Origin: Aquamicrobium sp.
GTDB taxonomy: Bacteria; Pseudomonadota; Alphaproteobacteria; Rhizobiales; Rhizobiaceae
NCBI GenBank assembly: GCA_019739225.1
Contig: JAHHDT010000006.1
Span: 667,501 to 731,500, forward strand
DNA length: 64,000 bases
Reading direction: 5' to 3'
Both the position numbers and the translations under genes were made by a program. Shown in pieces: positions 52,714 to 62,424 of this stretch. The notes beneath the pieces were generated by a model. It was not told the DNA's origin. It did not search any database and worked only from the letters and a program-made list of their open reading frames with translations. Numbering within the stretch: the first letter of the stretch is position 1; the number at the start of each line of letters is the position of its first letter.

Positions 52714-54267
52714 ATGAAACGACTTCTCCAGACCACGGCGCTCGCAATGCTCGTCGCCACGCCTGCACTCGCCCAGGAAATCACGGTTGGCGCCGCAAAC
52801 GTCGCGCCCTATCTCGATCCCGGCCGCGACCATTCCAATGTCGGCTCGCAATTCTACTACAACGCCTTCGACGTGCTGATCGACCGTGACTACAACAAGC
52901 GCGAAGTCGAGTGGCGGCCCGCGCTTGCCACCGAATGGACGCTCCTCGAGCCGACCGTCATGGAGCTCAAGCTGCGCGATGACGTCGTCTTCCACAATGG
53001 CGACCCGATGACGGCCGACGATGTCGTCTTCTCGCTCAACCGCATGTACCAGGCGACGTTCCCGCCCTATCAGGTTCGCGCCCGCGACCGTCTCGGCAAC
53101 TTCGACCGCGCAGAGAAGGTCGACGATTACACGATCCGCATCCACGCCAAGCGTGAGGAGCCGCTTTGGGAGACGCTGATCAACCTGCAGCAGGGCATGA
53201 TCGTCCCGGCCGCCTACACGATGGCGTTGACCGGTGATCCTGATGTCGCAGAAGACAGCGATTTCGAAGCCTTCTCGCTCGCGCCGGTCGGCACGGGTCC
53301 TTATAAGATCGCTGAGTTCGTTCCCAACGAGCGTATCGTCTATGAACGCTTCGGCGAGTTCTGGGGTGAGGCGGCCCCGCTCGAACGCGCGACCGTTCGC
53401 CGTATTCCCGAGACCGCCTCGCGGATCACCGCGCTGCGCACCGGCGAGATCGACCTGGCGACCAACATCGCCCCGGACCAGCTCTCTCTGATCGAGGGCG
53501 ATCCGACGATGAAGGCCGTCGGTTCCCCGACCGCGCTCTTCCACGTCATGATCATGAACCAGAACCATGAGGTCATGAAGGATGCCCGCATTCGCCAGGC
53601 GCTGAGCATGGCCATCGATCGCGACGCGCTCAACGAGGCGCTGTGGCTGGGCAAGGCCGTCGTGCCGGCCTCGCATACGATGGAAGAGTTCGGCGAACTC
53701 TACATGCCGGAACTGGAGACCTTCGAATACAATCCCGAGCGGGCGAAGGAGCTGCTCGCCGAAGCCGGCTACAATGGCGAGGAGATCGTCTACGACAGCC
53801 AGTCGACCTACTACACGAACGGCCTCCTTGCCGCCCAGGCGATCATGGAGATGTGGGCCAATGTCGGCGTCAACGGGCGCGTCAACGTGATCGAGGAATG
53901 GACCGGCGGTTCGCCCGCCATGATGGTGCGTTCCTGGTCGAACCCGATGTATTTCGCCGATCCGTTCGGATCGTTCGGCGTGATGTGGGCTCCCGACGGC
54001 CCGTCGGAATCGGAGGGCCGCTTCAACACCGATGCCGAATATGCCGAAATCTGGGAGCGGTTCCGCTTCTCGACCGACATCGAGGCGCGCAAGCAGGCCT
54101 ATGCCGAGCTGATGGAGCGCATCAAGGCGGACGCGCCGTTCCTGCCGCTCTACCGTCCGTATGAGAGCTGGGCCATGCGCACCGATCTCGAATGGGCGCC
54201 TAAGCCGGGGCATATCCCCTACGTGCTCGACTTCCGCGCCGGTTCGATTGAGTTCGCCAGCAACTGA
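52714..54267 (+). CDS. ABC transporter substrate-binding protein, family 5
   Basis: The 517-residue periplasmic protein has a signal peptide (cleavage near ALAQEIT, residue 20) and the family 5 blocks ALATEWTLLEPTVMELKLRD, FHNGDPMTADDVVFSLNRM and RIRQALSMAIDRDAL. It is downstream of the permeases instead of first. TACGGAGG precedes the ATG. A strong hairpin follows it at 54284. Ligand unknown; the two phosphatases in the operon suggest a phosphate-bearing molecule. Confidence 0.92.
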   Translation: MKRLLQTTALAMLVATPALAQEITVGAANVAPYLDPGRDHSNVGSQFYYNAFDVLIDRDYNKREVEWRPALATEWTLLEPTVMELKLRDDVVFHNGDPMTADDVVFSLNRMYQATFPPYQVRARDRLGNFDRAEKVDDYTIRIHAKREEPLWETLINLQQGMIVPAAYTMALTGDPDVAEDSDFEAFSLAPVGTGPYKIAEFVPNERIVYERFGEFWGEAAPLERATVRRIPETASRITALRTGEIDLATNIAPDQLSLIEGDPTMKAVGSPTALFHVMIMNQNHEVMKDARIRQALSMAIDRDALNEALWLGKAVVPASHTMEEFGELYMPELETFEYNPERAKELLAEAGYNGEEIVYDSQSTYYTNGLLAAQAIMEMWANVGVNGRVNVIEEWTGGSPAMMVRSWSNPMYFADPFGSFGVMWAPDGPSESEGRFNTDAEYAEIWERFRFSTDIEARKQAYAELMERIKADAPFLPLYRPYESWAMRTDLEWAPKPGHIPYVLDFRAGSIEFASN

Positions 54268-54283
54268 CCCTGAAACGTCACTT

Positions 54284-54308
54284 CCGGCGGGTGCGCCGCG
54301 CCCGCCGG
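54284..54308 (+). other. Hairpin after the binding-protein gene
   Basis: CCGGCGGG-TGCGCCGCG-CCCGCCGG is an 8-bp GC stem, 17 nt after the stop codon and without a T run. It probably stabilises the upstream binding-protein message or attenuates the downstream genes, as with the hairpin at 41917. Confidence 0.65.
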
Positions 54309-54339
54309 GATCCCCTTCATCTTGCCCAAGGAGCTGACC

Positions 54340-55212
54340 ATGTCCGTGCGCATCGCGCTCGTCGCCGACATCCATCACGGCGCCCCATCGCTCACCAAGC
54401 GCGGCGACTGCGCGCTCGACCTGATGACCGACTTCGCCAGGTTTTCAAACGATGCGCGGCCGGATCTCGTCATCGATCTCGGTGATCGTATCTCCGACAT
54501 TGCGCGCGACCGCGATCTCGAACTCGAGGCGGAAGTGGCCGAAGCGTTCCGCGCGCTCGAGGCGCCCATCTGCCACATCAACGGCAATCACGATCGCGAC
54601 CACCTGTCCGTCGAGGACAATGAGCGCATCCTGGGACAGGCGCTCGGCCACCATACGATCGACATCGGTGGCTGGCGCATCCTTCTGTGGCGCGCAGACA
54701 CGCTCATCCGCCGGGGTGGTAACCATGGCTCCTTCCATCTGCCGGAGGCCGATCTTCTGTGGCTGTCGCGCACGGTGCGCAATGCCGACCGTCCCATGCT
54801 GATCGCCAGCCACGTGCCCGTCTCGGGCCACTCGCAGGTCGGCAATTACTATTTCGAGAACAATCCGGCGGTCTCGACCTATCCGCAGGCCGACCGGGCG
54901 CGCGCCATGATCGCGCAGGCGCGCCATCCCATCGTTTGCGTCTCGGGCCATGTACACTGGAACACGATCACACCGGTCGACGGCACGGTGCACCTCACGC
55001 AGCAGTCGTTGACAGAGAGCTTCACCACCGATGGCGAGCCTGCGGGCGCGATGGGCCTGATTGAGCTCGGCGACACCGTTACCTGGCGTGTCGAGGGGCG
55101 CGACCCGGTGAACTTCTCCTTCCGGCCTGCCGCGACGCGGTGGACTCCGCCGGTACCGCCCTTCCATAAGATCGCCGAAGTGGCTGCGCGCATCGAGGGT
55201 GAAACGGCATGA
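54340..55212 (+). CDS. Calcineurin-like metallophosphoesterase
   Basis: The 290-residue protein has Asp10-x-His12 (VADIHHG), VIDLGDRI, INGNHDRD, ASHVPV and SGHVHWNT, the complete dimetal site. No export signal is seen. ATG 54340 follows AAGGAG by six bases. It lies between the binding-protein and ATPase genes of the ABC system and overlaps the ATPase start by four bases. Together with the NagD-type HAD enzyme it suggests hydrolysis of a phosphodiester followed by a monoester after uptake. Confidence 0.85.
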   Translation: MSVRIALVADIHHGAPSLTKRGDCALDLMTDFARFSNDARPDLVIDLGDRISDIARDRDLELEAEVAEAFRALEAPICHINGNHDRDHLSVEDNERILGQALGHHTIDIGGWRILLWRADTLIRRGGNHGSFHLPEADLLWLSRTVRNADRPMLIASHVPVSGHSQVGNYYFENNPAVSTYPQADRARAMIAQARHPIVCVSGHVHWNTITPVDGTVHLTQQSLTESFTTDGEPAGAMGLIELGDTVTWRVEGRDPVNFSFRPAATRWTPPVPPFHKIAEVAARIEGETA

Positions 55213-56885
55213 GCGTGCTCCTGTCGGTCCGCGACCTGTCCATCGCCTTCGGCTCGCATATGGCCGTCGAGCGTCTCAGCTTCGAGGTTGAGGCCGGCGA
55301 GACTGTCGCCATCGTCGGGGAGTCGGGTTCCGGCAAATCGGCGACGGCGCTGGCGATCATGCGGCTGATCGAACGCGAGGGAGGTCGCATCGCCGACGGA
55401 AGCATATTGTTTGGCGCCGACGCAGCGTCCGACTTGGCACGGGCCAGCGAAGCGCAGATGCGGCGGGTGCGCGGCAACCGCATCGCCATGGTCTTCCAGG
55501 AGCCCATGACCTCGCTCAATCCGGTGATGCGGGTGGGGGGACAGGTTGCGGAGGCCATCATGCGCCATCGCGGGCTGTCGCGGGCACATGCGCTGGAAGA
55601 GGCAGAGCAGGCCTTCGAGCGCGTTTGCATACCCGAGCCGAAACGACGGCTTAGTCAGTTCCCGCACGAGCTGTCCGGTGGCCTGCGGCAGCGGGTGATG
55701 ATCGCGATGGCGCTGGCCTGCCGACCGCAACTGCTGATCGCCGACGAGCCGACCACGGCGCTCGACGTGACCACGCAGGCCGAGATCCTCCAGCTTATCC
55801 GTTCGCTGCAGTCGGAAACCGGCATGGCCGTGCTCTTCATCACGCACGACATGGGCGTGGTGGGCGAGATCGCAGACCGGATCGTCGTGATGCGCAAGGG
55901 CGCGTTGGTGGAGAAGGCTTCCGTCGAGCGCTTCTTCAGCAGGCCTTTCGCCGACTATTCCAAGGCATTGCTGGCGGCAACGCCGAGGCTCGGAGCGGGT
56001 GGCCCAGAAGCGCCGGCTGAAGGCGAAACCGTGCTGCGGGTCGAGAACCTGACCACCAGCTTCGGGACTGGCGGGTTTGCGCCCAAGGCATCGCGCCGCA
56101 CTATCGTCGACGGCGTTTCGCTGTCCATCGGCAGGGGCGAAACGCTTGGTCTGGTCGGTGAATCGGGATGCGGCAAGTCGACCCTGGCGCGCTCAATTCT
56201 CCGGCTGGTGGAACCGGACCGGGGCACCGTCGAGATCGGAGGTCGCGACTGGACGGCACTTTCAGGCGATCGGCTCATGACGGCGCGCCGCGACGCGCAG
56301 ATGGTGTTCCAGGACCCTTATGCGTCGCTCAATCCCCGCATGGCGGTGCGCGAAGCGATCACCGAGCCGGCGCGTATCCACAGCCTCGTTTCTGCTCGCG
56401 ACGCCCGCGACCTTGCCGTCAGCCTCGTCGAAAAGGTGGGGCTGGAAGCCGATTGTGTCGACCGCTTCCCGCACCAGTTTTCCGGTGGGCAGCGCCAGCG
56501 GCTGGCGATCGCGCGCGCGCTTTCGGTGCAGCCGAAACTGATCATCGCCGATGAAGCCGTTTCCGCGCTCGACGTTTCGATCGCGCGGCAGGTGACGGAT
56601 CTCATGCTCGACCTGCAGCAGCGTGAAGGCCTCTCGTTCCTGTTCATCAGCCACGACATCGCCGTGGTCGAACGCGTCAGCCATCGCATCGCGGTCATGC
56701 ATGCCGGGCGGATCGTGGAAACGGGCCGCACGGATCACGTTCTCCGCGCGCCACGGGACCCCTATACCCGCCGACTGCTTTCCGCCGTCCCGCGTCTGCC
56801 TGCAATCGCCACGGAGGAGCGGCTCTCAGGGCAATACGCTGCAAACGCATCTGCATGGCCCGAGGTGGAGCCGTTGAGCGCATAA
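55209..56885 (+). CDS. Fused double ABC ATPase (DppD-DppF type)
   Basis: The 558-residue protein carries two complete ATPase domains. Domain 1 (about 1-260) has [28 protein letters not shown] and [11 protein letters not shown]. Domain 2 (about 275-540) has [36 protein letters not shown] and [11 protein letters not shown] (DEA in place of DEP). One chain replaces the two separate ATPases of the transporter at 20732-26234. It is last in the operon. Confidence 0.93.
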   Translation: MSVLLSVRDLSIAFGSHMAVERLSFEVEAGETVAIVGESGSGKSATALAIMRLIEREGGRIADGSILFGADAASDLARASEAQMRRVRGNRIAMVFQEPMTSLNPVMRVGGQVAEAIMRHRGLSRAHALEEAEQAFERVCIPEPKRRLSQFPHELSGGLRQRVMIAMALACRPQLLIADEPTTALDVTTQAEILQLIRSLQSETGMAVLFITHDMGVVGEIADRIVVMRKGALVEKASVERFFSRPFADYSKALLAATPRLGAGGPEAPAEGETVLRVENLTTSFGTGGFAPKASRRTIVDGVSLSIGRGETLGLVGESGCGKSTLARSILRLVEPDRGTVEIGGRDWTALSGDRLMTARRDAQMVFQDPYASLNPRMAVREAITEPARIHSLVSARDARDLAVSLVEKVGLEADCVDRFPHQFSGGQRQRLAIARALSVQPKLIIADEAVSALDVSIARQVTDLMLDLQQREGLSFLFISHDIAVVERVSHRIAVMHAGRIVETGRTDHVLRAPRDPYTRRLLSAVPRLPAIATEERLSGQYAANASAWPEVEPLSA

Positions 56886-56959
56886 CAGCCTTAGCCTGCA
56901 ATTGATCATCGGGCTGAGCTAGTATGTGCGGGGCGCTGATGCCGGATGGAGGCCGCACG

Positions 56960-57310
<351 letters not shown>

Positions 57311-57352
57311 TTTGCCTAATAGGACGTTGGTCCGGTGAGCGATGAGGTGTTT

Positions 57353-58537
57353 CTACTCCAGGGCTTGAGCGACATCGGCGATGATGTCGTCGACGTGTTC
57401 GATGCCGACCGAGAAGCGGACCAGTCCATCGACGATCCCCATCGCCTCGCGTTCCTGCGAAGGAATGTCGAGGAAAGCCATGGTGCCGGGGAGCTGCGTC
57501 GTGGTGCGCAAGCCGCCGAGGCTGGCGGCGAAACAGCATAGCTGCAGCCGCTTGAGCACCTGGACGCCATAGTCTTCGTTCTCCACCTGGAAAGAGAGCA
57601 TGGCGCCGAAATCGCGCAACTGCGCCTTGGCGTTCTCGTGATTGGGATGCGATTCAAGACCCGGATAAAAGACCCGCTTCACCTTGGGGTGGGTTTCCAG
57701 ATAGCGTGCCAGTGCTGCTGCGTTGGCGCATTGCTTTTCCACTCGCAGGGCGAGCGTCTGCGCGCCGCGCAGCAGAAGCCAGGCGTTGAAAGGCGACAAC
57801 GCGCCGCCCAGCTTGTTCAGCGTGTTCCACCGCACGTCTTCCAGCCAGTCTGCGGGCAGCAAGTCCGATCGCTGGGTGATGACGCCGCCAACGGCGTCGT
57901 TGTGCCCGCCGATGAACTTGGTGGCGCTTTCGACAACCACGTCGACGCCGAACGCGTGAGGCTGACAGACTGCGGGGCTTGCGAAGGTGTTGTCGCACAC
58001 AACCACGATGCCGCGCTGATGCGCCAGCTCCACGAGCGCCTTCATCGGCGGCACCTTCATGGTTGGGTTCGCCAGCGCCTCGAAATAGAGCACCTTCGTA
58101 CGGTCGTTGAAGGCGCGCTCGACCTGGACCGGATCCGTCGTATCCACGAAGCTGACGGTGATGCCGAAATCCCCGATGCGGTGATCGAAGAATTCGTGGG
58201 TGCTGGAATAGGTGGTGATGTCGGTGACGATGTGATCGCCCGCCTTCAGGATACCGAACAGCGCGTGGGAAATGGCCGCCATGCCCGACGCGGTTGCGAG
58301 GCAGCCGTCAGCACCGGTGAGGCGGGCAACATGTTCCTCGAATTTGTATTCGGTCGGGTTTCCGCAGCGGCTGTAGATATTTACTTCCTTGCGGGCCCCG
58401 GCGACGATCTGGTCGTAGATGTCGCCGCCGTACTGGAAATTGGCCGACATATAGATCGGATAGCTGATCGACTGCGACTCGGGTTCCGGCTCGTAAAAGA
58501 CCGCCTGGCTGGCGAAGTCGAGCTTTTTGGGCGACAT
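57353..58537 (-). CDS. Trans-sulfuration PLP enzyme (cystathionine beta-lyase/methionine gamma-lyase type)
   Basis: This 394-residue fold type I enzyme has IYSRCGNPT (phosphate and PLP contacts), ATASGMAAISHALF, active-site tyrosine Tyr110 in TTYSSTHEFF, the PLP aspartate in VVCDNTFASP and Schiff-base Lys207 in ESATKFIGGHNDAVGG. Sequence alone does not separate cystathionine gamma-synthase, beta-lyase, O-acetylhomoserine sulfhydrylase and methionine gamma-lyase. It follows an amino-acid-type ABC operon, so breakdown of an imported amino acid fits. Its Shine-Dalgarno is inside a hairpin (58543-58556). Confidence 0.87.
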   Translation of the reverse strand: MSPKKLDFASQAVFYEPEPESQSISYPIYMSANFQYGGDIYDQIVAGARKEVNIYSRCGNPTEYKFEEHVARLTGADGCLATASGMAAISHALFGILKAGDHIVTDITTYSSTHEFFDHRIGDFGITVSFVDTTDPVQVERAFNDRTKVLYFEALANPTMKVPPMKALVELAHQRGIVVVCDNTFASPAVCQPHAFGVDVVVESATKFIGGHNDAVGGVITQRSDLLPADWLEDVRWNTLNKLGGALSPFNAWLLLRGAQTLALRVEKQCANAAALARYLETHPKVKRVFYPGLESHPNHENAKAQLRDFGAMLSFQVENEDYGVQVLKRLQLCCFAASLGGLRTTTQLPGTMAFLDIPSQEREAMGIVDGLVRFSVGIEHVDDIIADVAQALE

Positions 58538-58542
58538 GACAT

Positions 58543-58580
58543 GCTCCTTCTGGAGCGCGGCAGGAGCTACAGATCAGCTC
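58543..58580 (-). promoter_or_regulatory. Leader hairpins that can mask the lyase ribosome site
   Basis: On the minus strand GAGCT-GATCTGT-AGCTC (58580-58564) precedes GCTCC-AGAA-GGAGC (58556-58543). The second stem contains the AAGGAG Shine-Dalgarno of the lyase gene. A second GCTCC at 58567-58563 could pair with the same GGAGC, so two exclusive folds are possible. Confidence 0.45.
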
Positions 58581-58674
58581 GCCACGCCTTGAGTGCTGGT
58601 TTCCATGCAAGGCGCGGCGCGAAGACCTGTTCGGGCTTCGGTCGGCCTGCAAGTTTGTGTTGCATTGGCAAAGG

Positions 58675-59472
58675 TCAAAGCACGCGCGAAAGAAATTCCG
58701 CCGTGCGAGGCGATTTGGGATTGGCGATCATCTCGCGCGGATCGCCACGCTCGACCACGACACCTTCGTCCATGAAAAGCAGCTGGTCGCCCACCTCGCG
58801 CGCGAAGCCGATCTCGTGCGTGACGACGACCATCGTCATGCCTGTCTGGGCCAGGTCCCGCATGACCTGCAGCACTTCGCCCACCAGTTCGGGATCGAGA
58901 GCCGATGTCGGCTCGTCGAAGAGCAGCACCTTCGGCTTCATCGCCATGGCGCGCGCGATCGCCACGCGCTGCTGCTGCCCGCCGGACAATTCGCGGGGAT
59001 AGCTATTGATCTTGTCGACGAGCCCGACGCGCTCGAGCAGTCTGACGGCATCCTGGCGAGCTTCGGCGGCCGGCGTTCGGCGCACGCGCATCGGCGCCTC
59101 GACGATGTTTTCCAGAACGGTCATGTGCGAGAACAGATTGAAGTTCTGGAACAGCATGCCGATCTCTGCGCGCTGCTTGCACAGATCGACGTCCTTCAAT
59201 TCATAGAGCTTGTCCTGGCGAAGTTCGTAGCCAACGAATTCGCCGTCGACCAGCAGGATGCCGCCGGTCAACTTTTCAAGATGGTTGATGCAACGCAGGA
59301 ACGTGCTTTTCCCCGATCCCGACGGGCCGATGATGCAGGCCACGGTCCCGGTGGGCACGACGATGTCGACACCCTTGAGCACTTCGAGCGGGCCGAAGGA
59401 CTTTCGAACGCTGCGCGCGAAAACCATGGCGTCTTCCGGCGCGCCGAAACGGCTGCGGGGATCTATCGTCAT
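58675..59472 (-). CDS. Polar amino acid ABC transporter ATP-binding protein
   Basis: The 265-residue ATPase of GlnQ/HisP type has Walker [29 protein letters not shown], signature [15 protein letters not shown], Walker [15 protein letters not shown] and H-loop THE. ATG 59472 overlaps the permease stop by four bases; longer open frame upstream is an extension. It forms a transporter with the permease and binding protein upstream. Confidence 0.93.
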   Translation of the reverse strand: MTIDPRSRFGAPEDAMVFARSVRKSFGPLEVLKGVDIVVPTGTVACIIGPSGSGKSTFLRCINHLEKLTGGILLVDGEFVGYELRQDKLYELKDVDLCKQRAEIGMLFQNFNLFSHMTVLENIVEAPMRVRRTPAAEARQDAVRLLERVGLVDKINSYPRELSGGQQQRVAIARAMAMKPKVLLFDEPTSALDPELVGEVLQVMRDLAQTGMTMVVVTHEIGFAREVGDQLLFMDEGVVVERGDPREMIANPKSPRTAEFLSRVL

Positions 59473-60401
59473 GATGTCGCTCCGCGAAGCCCGATGGCAT
59501 TTCGCAGGATCCTGCCCACCGAGAAACCTGTTCCGTCGCTGCGCCCGAAATGGCTTTCGAGCATGTATTGCCCGACCGACATGATGCTGACGACCGTCAG
59601 GTACCAGAACGCGACGACGATCAGCAGCGGGATGGTCTCGAAGGTGCGCGCGTAGATGGCTTGCGCCGAATAGAACAGGTCGTCGACCGCGATGAACGTG
59701 ACCAGCGACGTCATCTTGAGGAGGTTGATGGCTTCGTTGCCTGTTGGCGGCACGACGAACCGCATGGCCTGCGGCAGGACGATGCGCTTGAGGATCATGC
59801 GGTAGGGCATGCCCAGCGCGCTCGCCGCCTCGGACTGGCCGGGCGGCACGGACTTGATGCCTGCGCGGATGATCTCGGCCATGTAGCCGGCTTCGCATAA
59901 AGCCAATGCCACGACCGCCGAGAAGAACGGCGTCATGAAATCGTTCGTGCGGATGGAGAAGACCGTGCCGACGAACGGCAAGGTGAGAGAAAACTCGCGC
60001 ACCAGCAGGGCGAGGTTGAACCAGAATATCAGCTGGATCAGCGCCGGAACGCCCCGGAAGAACCAGACATAGGCACTCGCGAAAGCGCGCAGGATGGGGC
60101 TGCGCGACACGCGCATGATCGCAATGATCGTTCCAACGACGATCGCCAGGGCCATGATGATGACCGTGAGGATCAGGGTATTGCCAAGCCCGCGCATGAT
60201 CTGGGGATGAAACAGGTAACGCCCGGCCGTATCCCAGGCGAACGCCGGATTCTGGACGAATGCCTGAACGATGAAGAACGCCACCAGCAAGGTGACGGCC
60301 GTGCCTATCCAGATGCCGTACTGCCGCCTTGGGACGACTATGAGATCGTCAGCCGCCGGGGCGGCTGACGAGTTGGCATCCGGATGTCTCGACGTATCCA
60401 T
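59469..60401 (-). CDS. Amino acid ABC transporter permease (His/Glu type)
   Basis: The 310-residue inner-membrane protein has a soluble N-terminal stretch of about 25 residues, then helices beginning [20 protein letters not shown]. The family segments [17 protein letters not shown] and [20 protein letters not shown] (EAA loop) are present. A single permease gene implies a homodimer. ATG 60401 is chosen; a longer frame overlaps the binding-protein gene. Confidence 0.92.
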   Translation of the reverse strand: MDTSRHPDANSSAAPAADDLIVVPRRQYGIWIGTAVTLLVAFFIVQAFVQNPAFAWDTAGRYLFHPQIMRGLGNTLILTVIIMALAIVVGTIIAIMRVSRSPILRAFASAYVWFFRGVPALIQLIFWFNLALLVREFSLTLPFVGTVFSIRTNDFMTPFFSAVVALALCEAGYMAEIIRAGIKSVPPGQSEAASALGMPYRMILKRIVLPQAMRFVVPPTGNEAINLLKMTSLVTFIAVDDLFYSAQAIYARTFETIPLLIVVAFWYLTVVSIMSVGQYMLESHFGRSDGTGFSVGRILRNAIGLRGATS

Positions 60402-60435
60402 GCTCTCTCCCTGAGGATGGCGGTGCGGCCAGGGC

Positions 60436-61284
60436 TCAGTCGCTGCGAAGCTGCGACATGTCGTTGACGAAATACGGTTCCTTGATCGCGTAGGCACCCA
60501 TTCCGTATTTGTCGAGAATGGCCTGGTAGCTGCCGTTCTTGAACATCTCCGAGAGCGCGCCGACCATCATGTCGGCGGTTTCCTTGTCGTCCTTGGCAAT
60601 CGCCATGCCCAGCGGCGCCACTTCGTAGAGCGTTGGCAGGACGACGAGCTGGCCGTTGCTGGTCACCTCGAAGTAGCTCGATGCGGTGGCATCGTCGAGC
60701 CGGGCGTCGATGCGGTCGGACAGGACCGCCTGGACCATGTCGGTGGAGTTGTTGAACACGGATTTCTCGAGAGCTGGCTGCCCCTTGTCGGTGCACTCCT
60801 TGCTGAGCGTGTCAGCGAGAAAGTCCGAGCCGCTGCCGACCGAAACGCCGATGCGCTTGCCGCAAAGCGGTGTATCGCCGGTAAAGCTGTCCCTTTTCTC
60901 GGGGCTGGTGGACGCGGCGATGCCTGCCTTGAGGAACATGACGAAATCGACCTGCTGGAGGCGCTCGGGGTTCGCCGAGAATGTTTCCCACGCGATGCTG
61001 AAGCGGCCAGCGGCGATGCCCGGAATCATCGACGGAAATGGCGTGCGCTGGATGTCGAGTTCGACGCCCATCGTCTTGGCGGTCTGCTCTGCCATTTCGA
61101 CGATGATGCCGGCCTGCTTGCCGTCAGCGTCCAGATATTCGAACGGCGCATAGTCCAGCGTGTTCGCAATGATAAGCGTTCCGCTTTCCTTGACTTCAGA
61201 CGACGGGGTGACCTGGGCGAAAGCCGAGGAGGCAACCGTTGCTGCCAGCGCGAAGAGTGCTGATCCCAATGCGTATTTCTTCAT
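60436..61284 (-). CDS. Amino acid ABC transporter substrate-binding protein, family 3
   Basis: The 282-residue periplasmic protein has a signal peptide (cleavage near AFAQVTP, residue 24) and the family 3 pattern LIIANTLDYAPFEYLDADGK, VELDIQRTPFPSMIPGIAAG and GKRIGVSVGSGSDFL. It lies 27 nt after the oxygenase gene. The ligand may be an amino acid or a related amine acted on by the oxygenase and the lyase. Confidence 0.92.
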   Translation of the reverse strand: MKKYALGSALFALAATVASSAFAQVTPSSEVKESGTLIIANTLDYAPFEYLDADGKQAGIIVEMAEQTAKTMGVELDIQRTPFPSMIPGIAAGRFSIAWETFSANPERLQQVDFVMFLKAGIAASTSPEKRDSFTGDTPLCGKRIGVSVGSGSDFLADTLSKECTDKGQPALEKSVFNNSTDMVQAVLSDRIDARLDDATASSYFEVTSNGQLVVLPTLYEVAPLGMAIAKDDKETADMMVGALSEMFKNGSYQAILDKYGMGAYAIKEPYFVNDMSQLRSD

Positions 61285-61311
61285 GTTCTCCTCCAGTGTT
61301 GTTCTGTCGCT

Positions 61312-62322
61312 TCAGGCCGCGCCTTCAGCGGCAAGCTTCTTGCGGTAGTGATAGTTCTTGTCGATGCGTTCCATCAGGTATTCGCCATACTCTATGGGTG
61401 CATATTTCGGCTGTTCGCCCGCGGGCACGCAAACGGGCAGCGCCTCGATCATCGCTTCCATCGACGGGTCGAAGAAGAAGGGCTGCGAATATCGTTCGCG
61501 GCCCGAACGGTTGATGACGCGATGCGGCGTGGAGACGAAAACGTCGTTGGACCAGCGCGCAAGGATGTCGCCAACATTCATCACGAATGAGTTCGGAATG
61601 GGAGGCGCCGGCACCCAGTCGCCGTTCTTGTTCTTTACCTCCAGGCCGCCGACGTCGTCCTGGGCCAGCAGCGTGATGAAGCCGTAGTCGGTGTGCGGAG
61701 CCGATCCGAACAGGCCCTCCTCTGCGGGCTGTGTCGGATAGTGCAGCAGGCGCAGGAACGTGGTGGGCTCGTCGAAATGGCGGTCGAGACTGTGGGCCGG
61801 CAGGCCGAGCGCCGTCGAGATCGCACCGACCATCTTGCGCGACAGAACGGTCATCTCATCGACATAACGCTCGATGGTCTGGCGGAAGTCCGGCAGCTTC
61901 GCCTCGTCCGGCCACTGGTTCGGGCCCTGCAGAGGCCGTCCTGCCTGGGCGCGAGGATCGTCTGCATCGACTTCGTGCATGAAAAAGATCGACTCGCTCT
62001 GGTTGGGCTTGCTGATCGTGGCAACCGAGGAGGTGACGATGGTCGATCCGGCGAACGGAAGGTATCCACGGAAATTCTTGTCGATCTTGAGCGCCAGCTT
62101 CTCCTCTTCAGGCAGGGCGAAGAACGCCCGGCTGGCTTCGCGTACGGCCTCGATATCCGCCTGGGCGATGGGGTGGCCGACGACATAGAGAAACCCGATG
62201 TTCTCGAGATAGCCCCGCAGCGTGTTCGCAACCGCGTCGATGGCGTCCTGATCGTCGCCATAGAGCGCCGAAACATCAAGGACGGGGATATCGGAGAAAT
62301 CGCCACGGGCGTTGGCGTTCAT
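61312..62322 (-). CDS. 2-oxoglutarate/Fe(II)-type dioxygenase (isopenicillin N synthase family)
   Basis: The 336-residue cytoplasmic enzyme has an N-terminal DIOX_N domain (IPVLDVSALYGDD, ENIGFLYVVGH) and a 2OG-Fe(II) domain with iron ligands His210 and Asp212 (APHTDYGFITLL) and His267 (STPHRVINR), then Arg277-x-Ser279 for 2-oxoglutarate. It is first in the minus-strand operon with the amino-acid-type ABC transporter. Hydroxylation or oxidative release of an imported solute fits. It faces the nucleoside hydrolase across the palindrome at 62346. Confidence 0.9.
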   Translation of the reverse strand: MNANARGDFSDIPVLDVSALYGDDQDAIDAVANTLRGYLENIGFLYVVGHPIAQADIEAVREASRAFFALPEEEKLALKIDKNFRGYLPFAGSTIVTSSVATISKPNQSESIFFMHEVDADDPRAQAGRPLQGPNQWPDEAKLPDFRQTIERYVDEMTVLSRKMVGAISTALGLPAHSLDRHFDEPTTFLRLLHYPTQPAEEGLFGSAPHTDYGFITLLAQDDVGGLEVKNKNGDWVPAPPIPNSFVMNVGDILARWSNDVFVSTPHRVINRSGRERYSQPFFFDPSMEAMIEALPVCVPAGEQPKYAPIEYGEYLMERIDKNYHYRKKLAAEGAA

Positions 62323-62345
62323 GTCTGTCTCCTACCTTGAACATA

Positions 62346-62363
62346 AAATACAGTACTGTATTT
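62346..62363. promoter_or_regulatory. Perfect 18-nt palindrome, operator candidate
   Basis: AAATACAGTACTGTATTT is self-complementary without a spacer. It lies between the divergent dioxygenase and nucleoside hydrolase genes, 24 nt from the dioxygenase start. It is probably bound by one dimeric regulator controlling both directions; the TetR protein at 63472 is a nearby candidate. Confidence 0.75.
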
Positions 62364-62424
62364 CTACACATCGGAAACCGCTCGGCAAGACCCCTTGTCG
62401 GCACTGTGGAGGAAAGAGGTTCGC

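Noticed and set aside
58538-58674. SAM-II riboswitch upstream of the trans-sulfuration gene
   Set aside because: The short loop and missing pseudoknot segments do not fit the SAM-II consensus; only a possible switch of other type is claimed.
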